From Curtobacterium guangdongense (lineage in GTDB: Bacteria > Actinomycetota > Actinomycetes > Actinomycetales > Microbacteriaceae): a DNA stretch of 64,000 bases. Each line of letters opens with the position of its first letter. The first letter of the stretch is position 1. The translations under genes were made by a program, and so were the position numbers. Below are positions 5,603-14,466 of this stretch, in pieces. The notes beneath the pieces were generated by a model. That model had not been told where the DNA came from, did not search any database, and worked only from the letters and a program-made list of their open reading frames with translations. The stretch spans positions 62,001-126,000 of the forward strand of contig NZ_JBMPIT010000003.1 of assembly GCF_049341845.1 (NCBI RefSeq), in the 5' to 3' direction.

Positions 5603-7690
5603 CTAGCGCGCGGCGAGCTCCGACACGATGCCGTCGCCAGGGGCTGCCTGGACGAGGTCCGCCTCGATCTCGGCGCGCTCGAGGATGCCCTCGATCTTGC
5701 GGACACGTCCGCGCGGGACGATCGTCACGACGGTGCCCTCCTTGCCGGCACGACCGGTGCGGCCCGAGCGGTGCATGTACGCCTTGTAGTCGTCCGGCGC
5801 GTCGGCCTGCACGACGAGCGAGACGTCGTCCACGTGGATGCCGCGGGCGGCGACGTCGGTGGCGACGAGCACGTTCACCCGGCCGCTCGTGAGGAGCTGC
5901 AGGTTGCGGGTCCGGCGCGACTGGTTCAGGTCGCCGTGGAGCGAGGTCGCGCGGATGCCGGCGTCCTCGAACTGGTCGGCCAGACGCTCGGCGTACGCAC
6001 GGGTCCGGGCGAAGACGATCGTCTTGCCCTCGCCGGCGACGAGCTCCTCGAGGAGCTGGTCCTTCTGGCGCTGCTCGACCACGAGCACGCGGTGGTCGAT
6101 CGTCGAGGACGCCTGGTCCTCGCCGGCGACCTCGTGCACGCTCGGCTCGTGCAGGAACTGCTCGACGAGCGCGGCGACCTGCGTGTCGAGCGTCGCGCTG
6201 AACAGCAGCTTCTGCGCGCGGTTGCCCTGCGGGGTGACCTGGGCGGTCGCCTCGAGGATCTCCTGCACGGGCTCGAGGAACCCGAGGTCGCACATGTGAT
6301 CGGCCTCGTCGAGCACGGAGATGACGACCTCGCTGAGGTCGAGCTTCCCCTTATTCATGAGGTCCTGCACGCGACCGGGGGTGCCGACGATGATGTCGAC
6401 GCCGCGCTCGAGCGCGCCCTCCTGGCGGCCGTAGGGGACGCCGCCGTAGATCTGCGTCGTGAAGAGGCCCACCGAGCGGGCGATCGGCTGCACGGTGCGG
6501 TCGATCTGCAGCGCGAGCTCGCGGGTCGGCGCGAGGATGAGCGCACGCGGGGCGCGGCCCATCTTGCGCTTCGTGCCGCCGCCGTGCTCCATCAGCTTCT
6601 CGACGAGGGGCGCACCGAACGCGATGGTCTTGCCGGAGCCCGTGCGGCCGCGGCCGAGGACGTCCTTGCCGGCGAGCACGTCGGGGATCGTCGCCGCCTG
6701 GATCGGGAACGGGCTGGTCGCGCCCAGTTCGCCGAGCGCACGGGAGATGTTGCCGCCGATGCCGAGGTCGGCGAAGGTCACGCCCTCGACGTCGGCCGCG
6801 ACGGTCGCCTCGGCCTGGAGCTTCTCGAGCTTGACGTCGTCCGCGGGGACGAAGCCCTTGCGCGGGGCGTCGTCGCGGTCGAACTTCCGCGGGGCGCGGT
6901 CGTCGCGGTCGAAACGACGAGGAGCACGCTCATCGCGATCGAACTTGCGCGGCGCACGGTCATCGCGATCGAACTTCCGCGGCGCACGGTCATCGCGATC
7001 GAACTTGCGCGGGGCGCGGTCATCGCGATCGAACTTGCGCGGGGCGCGGTCGTCGCGGTCGAAGTTGCGACGCGGACGGTCGTCCTGGTCACGGCGAGGG
7101 GCGCGGTCGTCACGGTTGAACGATCGTGGGCCACGGTCGTCACGGTCGAACCGGCGCGGACGGTCGTCGCTGTCACGGCGAGGGGCGCGGTCGTCGCGGT
7201 CGAAACGACGAGGAGCACGCTCATCGCGATCGAACCGAGGCGGACGGTCGTCGCTGTCACGACGGGGAGCACGGTCATCGCGGTCGAAGCGACGCGGAGC
7301 ACGGTCGTCCCGGTCGAAGTTGCGACGCGGACGGTCGTCCTGGTCACGACGGGGCGCACGGTCATCGCGGTCGAAGCGACGCGGGGCGCGGTCGTCACGG
7401 TTGAACGAACGGGGCGCGCGATCGTCGCCACGTGCCGGACGGCCGGCGCCGCGGGGCTCCCACGAGGAGCGTCCGCCGTCGCGGGGCTCCCAGTTCGGAC
7501 GGCCGGTGCGGTCGCCCTGCGACGAGCGGTTGCGGCGGTCCTCGGCGTCCCAGCGCTGCTTCTGGCGCGGCGCGGTGGGCTCAGCAGCACGGAAGCCGCG
7601 GTGCTTGCTGCTGCGGGCGGCGGGGGTGCCGTTCGGGTGACGGGGACGGTCGGAGGCGCGCGAGTTCGCGCCCTTGTCGTACGGGGCCAT
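5603..7690 (-). CDS. DEAD-box ATP-dependent RNA helicase with RDDRAPRRFD repeats
   Basis: This cytoplasmic RNA helicase of 695 residues probably remodels rRNA or mRNA (RhlE/DeaD/CsdA-like). The N-terminal 90 residues are basic and disordered. Residues about 90-278 are some twenty near-identical decapeptides RDDRAPR(R/K)FD, a mixed-charge RGG-like RNA-binding tail that is unusual in being N-terminal. The helicase core follows: Q motif (FPIQAATIP), motif I GRTGSGKT, motif II DEAD in VLDEADHM, and SAT (LLFSATLD). The second RecA domain includes HRSGRTGRAG. The start at MAPYDKG has a GGAAAG ribosome site. An ATG 8 codons upstream has a weaker site. Converges on the DinB gene. Confidence 0.9.
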   Translation of the reverse strand: MAPYDKGANSRASDRPRHPNGTPAARSSKHRGFRAAEPTAPRQKQRWDAEDRRNRSSQGDRTGRPNWEPRDGGRSSWEPRGAGRPARGDDRAPRSFNRDDRAPRRFDRDDRAPRRDQDDRPRRNFDRDDRAPRRFDRDDRAPRRDSDDRPPRFDRDERAPRRFDRDDRAPRRDSDDRPRRFDRDDRGPRSFNRDDRAPRRDQDDRPRRNFDRDDRAPRKFDRDDRAPRKFDRDDRAPRKFDRDDRAPRKFDRDERAPRRFDRDDRAPRKFDRDDAPRKGFVPADDVKLEKLQAEATVAADVEGVTFADLGIGGNISRALGELGATSPFPIQAATIPDVLAGKDVLGRGRTGSGKTIAFGAPLVEKLMEHGGGTKRKMGRAPRALILAPTRELALQIDRTVQPIARSVGLFTTQIYGGVPYGRQEGALERGVDIIVGTPGRVQDLMNKGKLDLSEVVISVLDEADHMCDLGFLEPVQEILEATAQVTPQGNRAQKLLFSATLDTQVAALVEQFLHEPSVHEVAGEDQASSTIDHRVLVVEQRQKDQLLEELVAGEGKTIVFARTRAYAERLADQFEDAGIRATSLHGDLNQSRRTRNLQLLTSGRVNVLVATDVAARGIHVDDVSLVVQADAPDDYKAYMHRSGRTGRAGKEGTVVTIVPRGRVRKIEGILERAEIEADLVQAAPGDGIVSELAAR
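6850..7428 (-). repeat. 30-bp tandem repeat coding for RDDRAPRRFD units
   Basis: Inside the helicase gene about twenty units of 24-30 bases are repeated in frame. The units at about 6870-7061 are almost identical at the DNA level (CGGTCATCGCGATCGAACTT type), which suggests recent slippage or unequal exchange. Every unit length is a multiple of three. The copy number is likely to vary between strains. Confidence 0.85.
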
Positions 7691-7927
7691 GGATTCTTTC
7701 CGGGGTGCGGACATGCCACGCAGCCCGCCAGCGACATCGGCGGGGGCGGTTCGTGGAGAGGGGGTTCATCCCGTCGTCGGATCGACGTGATTCCAGCCCT
7801 CGAACTACACAACACCCAAACACGTCCGCGACTCGCTGGCCGCGGTGTCGAAGGCCGACCGAGCGAGTCTACGCGACCACGCGCTCGGAAACCAGCCCCG
7901 CTGGTGTCGGAGGGTCCGTGGCGGAGG

Positions 7928-7957
7928 TGATCCGGGCCTCCAGGCCGGTGCGGATCA
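7928..7957. terminator. Hairpin at the end of ppk2
   Basis: TGATCCG and CGGATCA form the outer stem and GGCCT/AGGCC the inner stem, with a 4-base bulge. It overlaps the ppk2 stop codon (7955-7957), so it could end ppk2 transcription ahead of the helicase promoter. Confidence 0.5.
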
Positions 7958-8809
7958 GGACTCGGCGAGCCGCTGTCGCTGCTCGGCCACGTCGAAGTCG
8001 GCGGCGGGCCACGAGAGGTGCATGTCCTCGAGCGCGCGGAGCAGGAGCTGCTGCACGGCGAGGCGGGCGTACCACTTGCGGTTCGCCGGCACGACGTACC
8101 AGGGCGCGACGGCGGTCGAGGTGCGGTCGAACACGATCTGGTACGCGTCCTGGTAGTCGTCCCAGAGCAGGCGCTCGTCGATGTCGCCCGGGTTGAACTT
8201 CCAGTGCTTGTCCGGGCGGTCGAGGCGGTCGCCGAGCCGGGCGCGCTGCTCGTCCTTCGAGATGTGCAGCATCACCTTGACGATCGTGGTGCCCTCGTCG
8301 GCGAGCCGGTTCTCGAAGTCGACGATCGCGCCGTAGCGACGCTCGATCTCCTCCGGCGGCGCGAAGGAGCGGACGCGTTGGATGAGGACGTCCTCGTAGT
8401 GGGAGCGGTCGAACACGCCGATCTGCCCGGCGGACGGGAGCTGCTTCTCGACGCGCCAGAGGAAGTCGTGCTCGCGCTCCTCGTCCGTCGGCGCCTTGAA
8501 GCCGGCGTAGTGCACACCGTTCGGGTCCACGGCACCGATCACGTGTGAGACGATCCCGCCCTTGCCAGCGGTGTCCATCGCCTGCAGGACCAGGAGCACG
8601 CGTCGTTCGTCCCCGCTCGTCGCCGCTGCCCAGAGTCGTTCCTGCAGCGCGGCCAAGCGGTCGGCGCCGGCGGCGAGCGCCTCGAGCCCGTCGATCTTGC
8701 GGCCGGGGAAGCCCGGCGTGCTTTCCGGGTCGACGTCGGCAAGGCGGAAGCCCTCATCGACGCGCAGGAGCGGTTCCGGATCGGCGTTCCAGGCCTTGCG
8801 TCGACTCAC
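7955..8809 (-). CDS. ppk2: Polyphosphate kinase 2 family protein
   Basis: This PPK2-family phosphotransferase, 284 residues, uses polyphosphate to phosphorylate nucleotides (or the reverse). The Walker A motif MDTAGKGG is at 78-85. The lid and Walker B region GVFDRSHYEDVLIQRV is at 131-146, and the C-terminal YVVPANRKWYARLAV is typical of the class. The GTG start (VSRRKAWN) is chosen because a perfect GGAGG lies 4 bases upstream. An ATG 19 codons earlier would run into the promoter of the divergent hydrolase gene. It is a single-domain PPK2; whether it acts on NMP or NDP cannot be read reliably from sequence. Confidence 0.92.
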   Translation of the reverse strand: MSRRKAWNADPEPLLRVDEGFRLADVDPESTPGFPGRKIDGLEALAAGADRLAALQERLWAAATSGDERRVLLVLQAMDTAGKGGIVSHVIGAVDPNGVHYAGFKAPTDEEREHDFLWRVEKQLPSAGQIGVFDRSHYEDVLIQRVRSFAPPEEIERRYGAIVDFENRLADEGTTIVKVMLHISKDEQRARLGDRLDRPDKHWKFNPGDIDERLLWDDYQDAYQIVFDRTSTAVAPWYVVPANRKWYARLAVQQLLLRALEDMHLSWPAADFDVAEQRQRLAES

Positions 8810-8901
8810 GGGTCCTCCAGCGGTGGGTGTCCGCTCATCCTGGCACTCGCCGGTGAACGGTGTCATGCGCCGTCCGCTCGCTCGGGTTACCGTTGTCGGC
8901 G

Positions 8902-9930
8902 ATGAGGTCAGGCCGTCGCACGCTGTTCGCGCTCGTCGCCGCGGTCGTGGCGCTCGGCGCGATCGCGTCGTGCAGCGCGGATCCGACGGGCGACGAGAAC
9001 GCCACCGTCACCGCCGATCCGGTCATCTACCCGCTGTCGCTGCGGTACCACGGCATCGACGTCGTCTCCGACGTGCCGTACGGGTCGGACCGGTTGCAGC
9101 AGCTGGACGTGTGCCTGCCCGCGGACAGCGCACCGGAGACGACCACGACGCCGACCGCGACCGCAGCGACCGAGGCCTCGGCGTCCGCCACGCCTGACCC
9201 GTCGGCGCTCGAGAAGGCATCGGTCGGCACCCGCCCCGCCGTGATGATGGTGCACGGCGGCAGCTGGTCCCACGGCGACAAGGCCACCGCGGCGTACCGC
9301 TCGGTCTGCCAGTACCTCGCGTCCGAGGGGTTCGTCACCTTCAACGTCGACTACCGGCTGGCGCCGACGGACCCGTTCCCGGCAGGGCTCGACGACGTCC
9401 GGCGGGCGCTCGACTGGGTGTACCGGCCCACGACGCTCAAGACCTACGACGTCGACGTCGACCGGATCGGCGTGTTCGGGGGCAGCGCCGGCGGGAACCT
9501 CGCGGCGATGCTGGCCGTGGAGGACCACGCCTCCCCCGCGTACGCCGCCGGGGACCGCATCCGCGCGGTCGTCGACCTGAGCGGTCCGACGGACCTGACG
9601 ACACGGTCGACGGAGTCGGACGGGGTGTCGGCGTCGTTCCAGCGGAAGCAGCTCCTGTACCTCGGGTGCAGCGCCTACGACGCGTGCCCGGCTGCACAAC
9701 GGGCGTCCCCCGCCTACAACGTGACGTCGGACACGGCGCCGTTCTTCATCGGGCACTCGACGCACGAGTTCATCCCGCTGTGGGAGTCGCAGGACTTCGC
9801 GGCGACGCTGCGCTCCCACGACGTCCCGGTGACGTTCGTCGCGGTGCGGGGGACGGCGCACTCGATCGCGCAGCTCGACGAGGCGATGAGCAAGCGCGTG
9901 GTGTCGTTCTTGCGGCGGCACTTGGGCTGA
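8902..9930 (+). CDS. Lipoprotein alpha/beta hydrolase (HSL/carboxylesterase type)
   Basis: This exported lipid-anchored esterase-like enzyme has 342 residues. A signal peptide ends in the lipobox AIASC (Cys24). A Thr/Ala-rich linker (about 76-105) follows, then an alpha/beta hydrolase domain. HGGSW (118-122) forms the oxyanion hole of the hormone-sensitive-lipase family and GGSAGG carries the nucleophile Ser195. YRLAPTDPFPAGLDD is a family hallmark, and the catalytic His is probably in GTAHS near the C-terminus. TACCGT at 8888-8893, 8 bases before the ATG, suggests leaderless transcription. The substrate is unknown. Confidence 0.85.
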   Translation: MRSGRRTLFALVAAVVALGAIASCSADPTGDENATVTADPVIYPLSLRYHGIDVVSDVPYGSDRLQQLDVCLPADSAPETTTTPTATAATEASASATPDPSALEKASVGTRPAVMMVHGGSWSHGDKATAAYRSVCQYLASEGFVTFNVDYRLAPTDPFPAGLDDVRRALDWVYRPTTLKTYDVDVDRIGVFGGSAGGNLAAMLAVEDHASPAYAAGDRIRAVVDLSGPTDLTTRSTESDGVSASFQRKQLLYLGCSAYDACPAAQRASPAYNVTSDTAPFFIGHSTHEFIPLWESQDFAATLRSHDVPVTFVAVRGTAHSIAQLDEAMSKRVVSFLRRHLG

Positions 9931-9935
9931 CGCCG

Positions 9936-10008
9936 GCGGCGCGGCGCGCGGCGCGTGGCGCGTGGCGGCGCGGGCGGGCGGGCGGGCGCGGCGCGGCGCG
10001 GCGCGAGG
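9936..10008. repeat. GC-only simple repeat
   Basis: The stretch is almost purely G and C, made of GGCGCGGCGCGCGGCGCGTGG and GGGCGGGC units. It fills most of the gap after the hydrolase gene. The rest of the gap up to 10199 shows no gene or hairpin that I can support. Confidence 0.8.
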
Positions 10009-10199
10009 AGGGTCCCGCGAAAGCGACGCTCTCACGCCGAACACTGCGAGGACACAGACGCTTTGGCGGAAGGGTCGCGACGGCAGGGTCGCGGCGGCAG
10101 CGTGGGGTCGGCAGGGGTGCGGACGGCGCGCGTACCCCGGGTGGGTGGCACCCGGAGTCGGGACTGCCGGCGCGGGCCCGAGCGGCGGAGACTTCCGGG

Positions 10200-10451
10200 G
10201 TGACCGACACCACGACCAGCCCTGCACGCCCGGCGACCACCTGGGAGCAGCACTCCCCCGTCCGCACCGCCGCGGAGCTGCTCCTCGGGCTCTCGTTCTT
10301 CGTGACGATGGCGTTCGGTGGGTACGGCGCGGCGACCGGTCACACCTCGATCGTCGCCGGCCTCGGTGCGATCGTGTTCCTGACGACGCTCACGTGCGTC
10401 CTCGTGTCGTGGTTCTCCGGCGCGGGCGACCCCGCCGAGGGCGACCGCTAG
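10200..10451 (+). CDS. Small two-TM membrane protein, unknown function
   Basis: This protein of 83 residues starts at GTG (VTDTTTSPARPATTWEQ). Two hydrophobic segments (about 25-46 and 50-70) are separated by a short GAATGHTS loop, and the C-terminus is acidic (GAGDPAEGDR). A GGAG ribosome site lies 9 bases before the GTG. The stop overlaps the stop of the convergent RND gene on a shared CTAG. I do not recognise a family. The codon use and GC3 look like a real gene. Confidence 0.65.
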   Translation: MTDTTTSPARPATTWEQHSPVRTAAELLLGLSFFVTMAFGGYGAATGHTSIVAGLGAIVFLTTLTCVLVSWFSGAGDPAEGDR

Positions 10452-13400
10452 ACGCCAGCACCCTCGGCCCCAGCGCCGTCGACACCAGCACCCTCGACGG
10501 CAGCGCCTTCCGACGCCGCCCGACGGTCCGCCCGCCGCTCGCGCGCCCGCTCGACGAGGAAGTACAGCGCCGGCAGCACGACGAGCGTCAACAGCGTCGA
10601 GGAAACCAGCCCGCCGATCACCACGAGCGCGAGCGGCTGCGAGATGAACCCGCCCTGCCCGGTGAGCCCGACGGCCATCGGGAGCAGCGCGAAGATCGTC
10701 GCGAGCGCCGTCATCAGGATCGGCCGCAGGCGTCTGGTCGCGCCCTCGATCATGGCGTCCCGCACGCGGAGACCCCGGCGGCGGTACTGGTTCACGAGGT
10801 CGATGAGGACGATCGCGTTCGTCACCACGATGCCCACCAGCATGAGCACGCCGATCAACGACGCGACCCCGATCGGGATCCCAGAGACGATCTGCAGCAG
10901 GATCGCCCCCGTCGCGGCGAACGGCACCGAGACCAGGAGCAGCAACGGCTGGAGCAGGCTCCGGAAGGTCGCGACCATCACCACGTAGACGATCAGGATC
11001 GCGACCAGCGCGGCGAGCAGCAGCTGGCTGAACGCCGACGACTGGCTCGAGGCGACCCCGCCGATCGTGGCCGATGCACCCTTCGGCAGGTCGAGGGCGT
11101 CGACCGCCGACGTCACCGACTGCACGGCGGCCCCGAGGTTCGCGGAGTCCGGCGTCACGGTGATGGTCGCCGTGCGGACGGCGTCCGAGGTCGTGACGGA
11201 CGTCGGGCCGTCCGCCTGCTCGACGGTCGCGACGTCGGACAGCGGCACCGCGCCGGTCGACGTCGGCAGTGACAGGTCGCGGAGCGCCTGCACGGTGGTC
11301 GGCGGTTCCGGGTCGGCGATGTACACGTCGAGCGAGGCGTCGCCGATCTCGACCGTGCCGGTGTCCCGCGGGGAGACTGCCGCGGCGACGATCCCGCCGA
11401 CCTGGGTCTCCGTGAGCCCGAGCGCCGCCGCCTTCGAGCGGTCGACCCGCACGGCCAGGTACGGCTCGGCCGCCGAGAGGTTGCTCGACGCCCCGGTGGT
11501 GTGCGCGACGTCCTTCATCGTCGAGAGCACCTCGTCCGCAGCGGTCCTGAGCTGCGCCTGGCTCGGCGCCGTGACGTCCACCTCGATGTCGCTGCTGCCG
11601 CCGAACCCGCCGCCGGACGACGACAGCGAGATCGTGCCCGCGTCGGACAGCCCGTCGAGACGCTTCCGGGTGTCCGACTGGATGCGGGCCTGGTCGGCGT
11701 CCGAGTCGGTGGTGACGGCGTACTGGATCGACGCCGTACCGGAGCCCCCGAACGCCGCCTGGATCGACTGTCCGCTCGACCCGATCGTGGTCTGCACGGT
11801 GTCGACGCCGTCCACCGCCCGGAGCTGCGCCTCGACCTTGCGCGCAGCGTCGGACTGGGCGTCGAGCGAGGCACCTGGTTCGAGGTCCTGCGTCACCGTG
11901 AAGGTGTTCTGCCCGGAGTCCCCGAGGTAGTTCGTCTTCACGAAGGGCACCGCCGCCGCGGTCCCGCCGAGCACGAGCACGGCCAGCAGCACGACGAGCA
12001 GCGGGAACCGCAGCACCCAGTGCAGGACCGGCAGGTAGCCACGGCGCAGACGGTCGGGCGCCCCGGCGTCGTGGAGGTCGTCAGCGGAGCGGAGCGCGGA
12101 CTCCGTGGCCGAGCCGCTGCCGGCGGTCCTCGTGCCCGCGTGCTTGTGCCCCTTGGGTGCGCGGAGGAACCAGTACGCCAGCACCGGCACGATCGTCAGC
12201 GCGACGAGCAGCGACGCGATGAGCGCCATCGACACGGTGAGCGCGAACGGCCGGAACAGCTCCCCGACGAGCTCCGCGACGAAGGCGACGGGCAGGAACA
12301 CGACGACTGTCGTCAGCGTCGACGCCGTCACCGCCCCGGCGACCTCGCGCACCCCGTCGAGCACCGCCTGCCGTCGATCGACCCCGGGTTGCAGGTGCCG
12401 TTTGATGTTCTCGATCACGACGATCGAGTCGTCCACCACGCGGCCGATCGCGATCGTCAGCCCGGCGAGCGTGATGATGTTCAGCGTGTAGTCCGCCGCG
12501 CGCATGCCGATCGCGGCGAGCAGCACCGAGGTCGGGATCGAGATCGCGGTGACGATCGTCGACCGGACCGACAGCAGGAAGACCAGGATCACGATCACCG
12601 CGAACCCGAGGCCGAGCAGGCCCTCTTCGGCGAGGGAGTCGATGGACTGCTGTATGTAGGGCGCCTGGTCGAACACGACCGTGAACTTCGGGTCCCCGGT
12701 GATCTTCGACTCGATGCCGGGCAGCGCGTCGCGGACGGTCTTCGAGACGTCGACGGTGTTGGCCTGCTGGGTCTTCGTGATCGCGATGGTCAGCGATTCC
12801 TCGCCGTCGACGCGGCTGATCGAGGTCCGTGGCGACTCGGTGATGGCGACCTTGGCGACGTCGCCGATCGTGGACGCCGTCGCGCCCCCGGTGAGCGGCA
12901 GCGCTTCGATGTCCGCGACGGAGGCGATCCGCTGCCCGGTCTGTACCGAGAGCGTCGAGCCGTCCTGGGTGATCGTCCCGCCGGGGATCAGCGTGCCGTT
13001 GTCGTCGAGCGCATCGGAGATCGCGGTCTCGGACAGCCCGCGTGCCGCCAGCTCGTCGCGATCGGGCGTGATGAGCACACGGCGGCCCGGGTTGCCGAAC
13101 ACATCGGCTTCGCGCACCCCGTCGAGCTTCTCGAGGTCGGGCACCGCCGTGGCGTTCAGCCGGTCGACGAGTTGTTCCTGGTCCCCGCCGCCGGACACCG
13201 CGAGCTGGATCACGGGCAGGTCGTCGAAGGAGCCCGTGACGATCTGGGTCTGCACCGAGTCCGGCAGGGACAGGGCGTTCACGACGGTCTGGATCTTGTC
13301 CTCGGCGCTCGCGAGGTTGGACCCGTAGTCGAACTCGGCGGAGACGACGCTCTGGCCGGTCGACGACGTCGCGGTGGTGGACTTCAGGTCCGGCACCGCC

Positions 13401-13618
13401 TGGATGCCCTGCTCGATCTTGGTCGAGACGTCGTTCGAGACGACTTCCGGCGTGGCCCCCGGGTACGCGCTGACGATCGCGATCTGCGGGAACTGCACGC
13501 TCGGGATGAGCTCCTGTTTGAGGCTCGACAGTGATATCCCGCCGAAGATCGCCACCACGATCGTCACGAGCGCGATGAGCGCACGGTTGCGGAGGCTGAA
13601 GACCGAGAGGAGGTGCAC
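10448..13618 (-). CDS. RND superfamily efflux transporter (AcrB/HAE1-like)
   Basis: This inner-membrane proton-driven exporter of 1056 residues starts at GTG with a GAGG ribosome site. It has the duplicated RND plan: TM1 at about 10-30, a large extracytoplasmic porter domain (PGATPEVVSNDVSTKIEQ is the PN1 hallmark), and TM2-6 including GRVVDDSIVVIENI, which holds the proton-relay Asp residues. The second half repeats this, ending MEGATRRLRPILMTALATI-type motifs. An Ala/Gly-rich tail (VEGAGVDGAGAEG) is unusual. No MFP or outer-membrane partner is beside it, as expected in a Gram-positive. The substrate is unknown. Confidence 0.92.
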   Translation of the reverse strand: MHLLSVFSLRNRALIALVTIVVAIFGGISLSSLKQELIPSVQFPQIAIVSAYPGATPEVVSNDVSTKIEQGIQAVPDLKSTTATSSTGQSVVSAEFDYGSNLASAEDKIQTVVNALSLPDSVQTQIVTGSFDDLPVIQLAVSGGGDQEQLVDRLNATAVPDLEKLDGVREADVFGNPGRRVLITPDRDELAARGLSETAISDALDDNGTLIPGGTITQDGSTLSVQTGQRIASVADIEALPLTGGATASTIGDVAKVAITESPRTSISRVDGEESLTIAITKTQQANTVDVSKTVRDALPGIESKITGDPKFTVVFDQAPYIQQSIDSLAEEGLLGLGFAVIVILVFLLSVRSTIVTAISIPTSVLLAAIGMRAADYTLNIITLAGLTIAIGRVVDDSIVVIENIKRHLQPGVDRRQAVLDGVREVAGAVTASTLTTVVVFLPVAFVAELVGELFRPFALTVSMALIASLLVALTIVPVLAYWFLRAPKGHKHAGTRTAGSGSATESALRSADDLHDAGAPDRLRRGYLPVLHWVLRFPLLVVLLAVLVLGGTAAAVPFVKTNYLGDSGQNTFTVTQDLEPGASLDAQSDAARKVEAQLRAVDGVDTVQTTIGSSGQSIQAAFGGSGTASIQYAVTTDSDADQARIQSDTRKRLDGLSDAGTISLSSSGGGFGGSSDIEVDVTAPSQAQLRTAADEVLSTMKDVAHTTGASSNLSAAEPYLAVRVDRSKAAALGLTETQVGGIVAAAVSPRDTGTVEIGDASLDVYIADPEPPTTVQALRDLSLPTSTGAVPLSDVATVEQADGPTSVTTSDAVRTATITVTPDSANLGAAVQSVTSAVDALDLPKGASATIGGVASSQSSAFSQLLLAALVAILIVYVVMVATFRSLLQPLLLLVSVPFAATGAILLQIVSGIPIGVASLIGVLMLVGIVVTNAIVLIDLVNQYRRRGLRVRDAMIEGATRRLRPILMTALATIFALLPMAVGLTGQGGFISQPLALVVIGGLVSSTLLTLVVLPALYFLVERARERRADRRAASEGAAVEGAGVDGAGAEGAGV

Positions 13619-13684
13619 GGTCCGATCCTCGCAGCAAGTCCCTGCCGCGGTTCACCGGGGAGCAGATCGGTGGAGAACGGCCAG

Positions 13685-14335
13685 CTACCCGGCGAGCAAC
13701 AGGTACGCGCCGAGGACCCCGACCGTGCCGACGACACCGACGCCGAGTGCGACCACCCGTCCGGCGGGTGAGCGCGCGACCACGACCCCGGCGATCAGCA
13801 CGGCGACGCCGACCGCGATCTCGACCACCCATGCCACGACCCCGGTGGTCGCCGCGACCCGCAGCAGCGCGCGCATCCCCTCACCGATGAGCACGGCGGC
13901 GACGGCGCCGAACGCGGCCCCGCGCCACCGTCCGTCGGCCGAGCGCACGAGGACGGCGACCGCGCCCGCGAGCGCCCCAGCCGGGACCGCCATCAGCACC
14001 CAGAAGTTCGTGATCGACAGGACGTCCGGGTACCCGCGGAGGTTCGACGTCGCCCAGTACCCGATGTGCATGAGTTCGAGCAACACCACCCCGGACACCA
14101 TCGCGACGGGCAGCCCCACGCGGCCGCCGCGGACCCCCATGAGCAGCAGCAACGCGACCGCGACGACGAACCACGGGCCCGCCGAGTTCGAGACGGTGGA
14201 CAGCCCTGGCAGCGCCTGCCCGTACGAGGTGAGCACCCCGGCGAGCAGCGCGCCGCCGAGTGCCATCGTCAGCCGGGCGAACGCGGGCACGGTCGGCACC
14301 GGAGCAACCGGGCGGGAGGACACGAGCGGGGTCAT
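13685..14335 (-). CDS. Polytopic membrane protein, unknown function
   Basis: This protein of 216 residues has about six or seven hydrophobic segments and the loop NLRGYPDVLSITNFWVLMAV in the middle. It belongs to no family I can name. It lies 66 bases upstream of the RND gene on the same strand, so co-transcription is possible. The start is uncertain: ATGs at 14335, 14347 and 14371 are all in frame and none has a clear ribosome site. I use the most downstream one. Confidence 0.65.
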   Translation of the reverse strand: MTPLVSSRPVAPVPTVPAFARLTMALGGALLAGVLTSYGQALPGLSTVSNSAGPWFVVAVALLLLMGVRGGRVGLPVAMVSGVVLLELMHIGYWATSNLRGYPDVLSITNFWVLMAVPAGALAGAVAVLVRSADGRWRGAAFGAVAAVLIGEGMRALLRVAATTGVVAWVVEIAVGVAVLIAGVVVARSPAGRVVALGVGVVGTVGVLGAYLLLAG

Positions 14336-14466
14336 GCCGTCGAGCATGACGGACCCCGGACACGAGGACATCACCCCACGGGCCGAACCGACGTCACCCC
14401 ATCGGATGACCCACCACGCGCCACCGCGCACCACAGCCGACGACCGACCGCGCACAACCGACCGCG

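Noticed and set aside
6850..7428. Possible CRISPR array because of 30-base repeats
   Set aside because: The repeats are in frame inside a helicase gene, have no unique spacers, and have lengths in multiples of three.
5477..7930. An 817-codon open frame on the plus strand across the helicase gene, with VVAVETTRSTLIAIE-like repeats
   Set aside because: It is the antisense shadow of the RDDRAPRRFD repeats. The minus strand has all the DEAD-box motifs, a ribosome site and normal codon use.
9936..10008. Replication origin or regulatory RNA in the GC-only stretch
   Set aside because: No DnaA boxes, AT-rich element or stable unique fold. It is simple low-complexity sequence.
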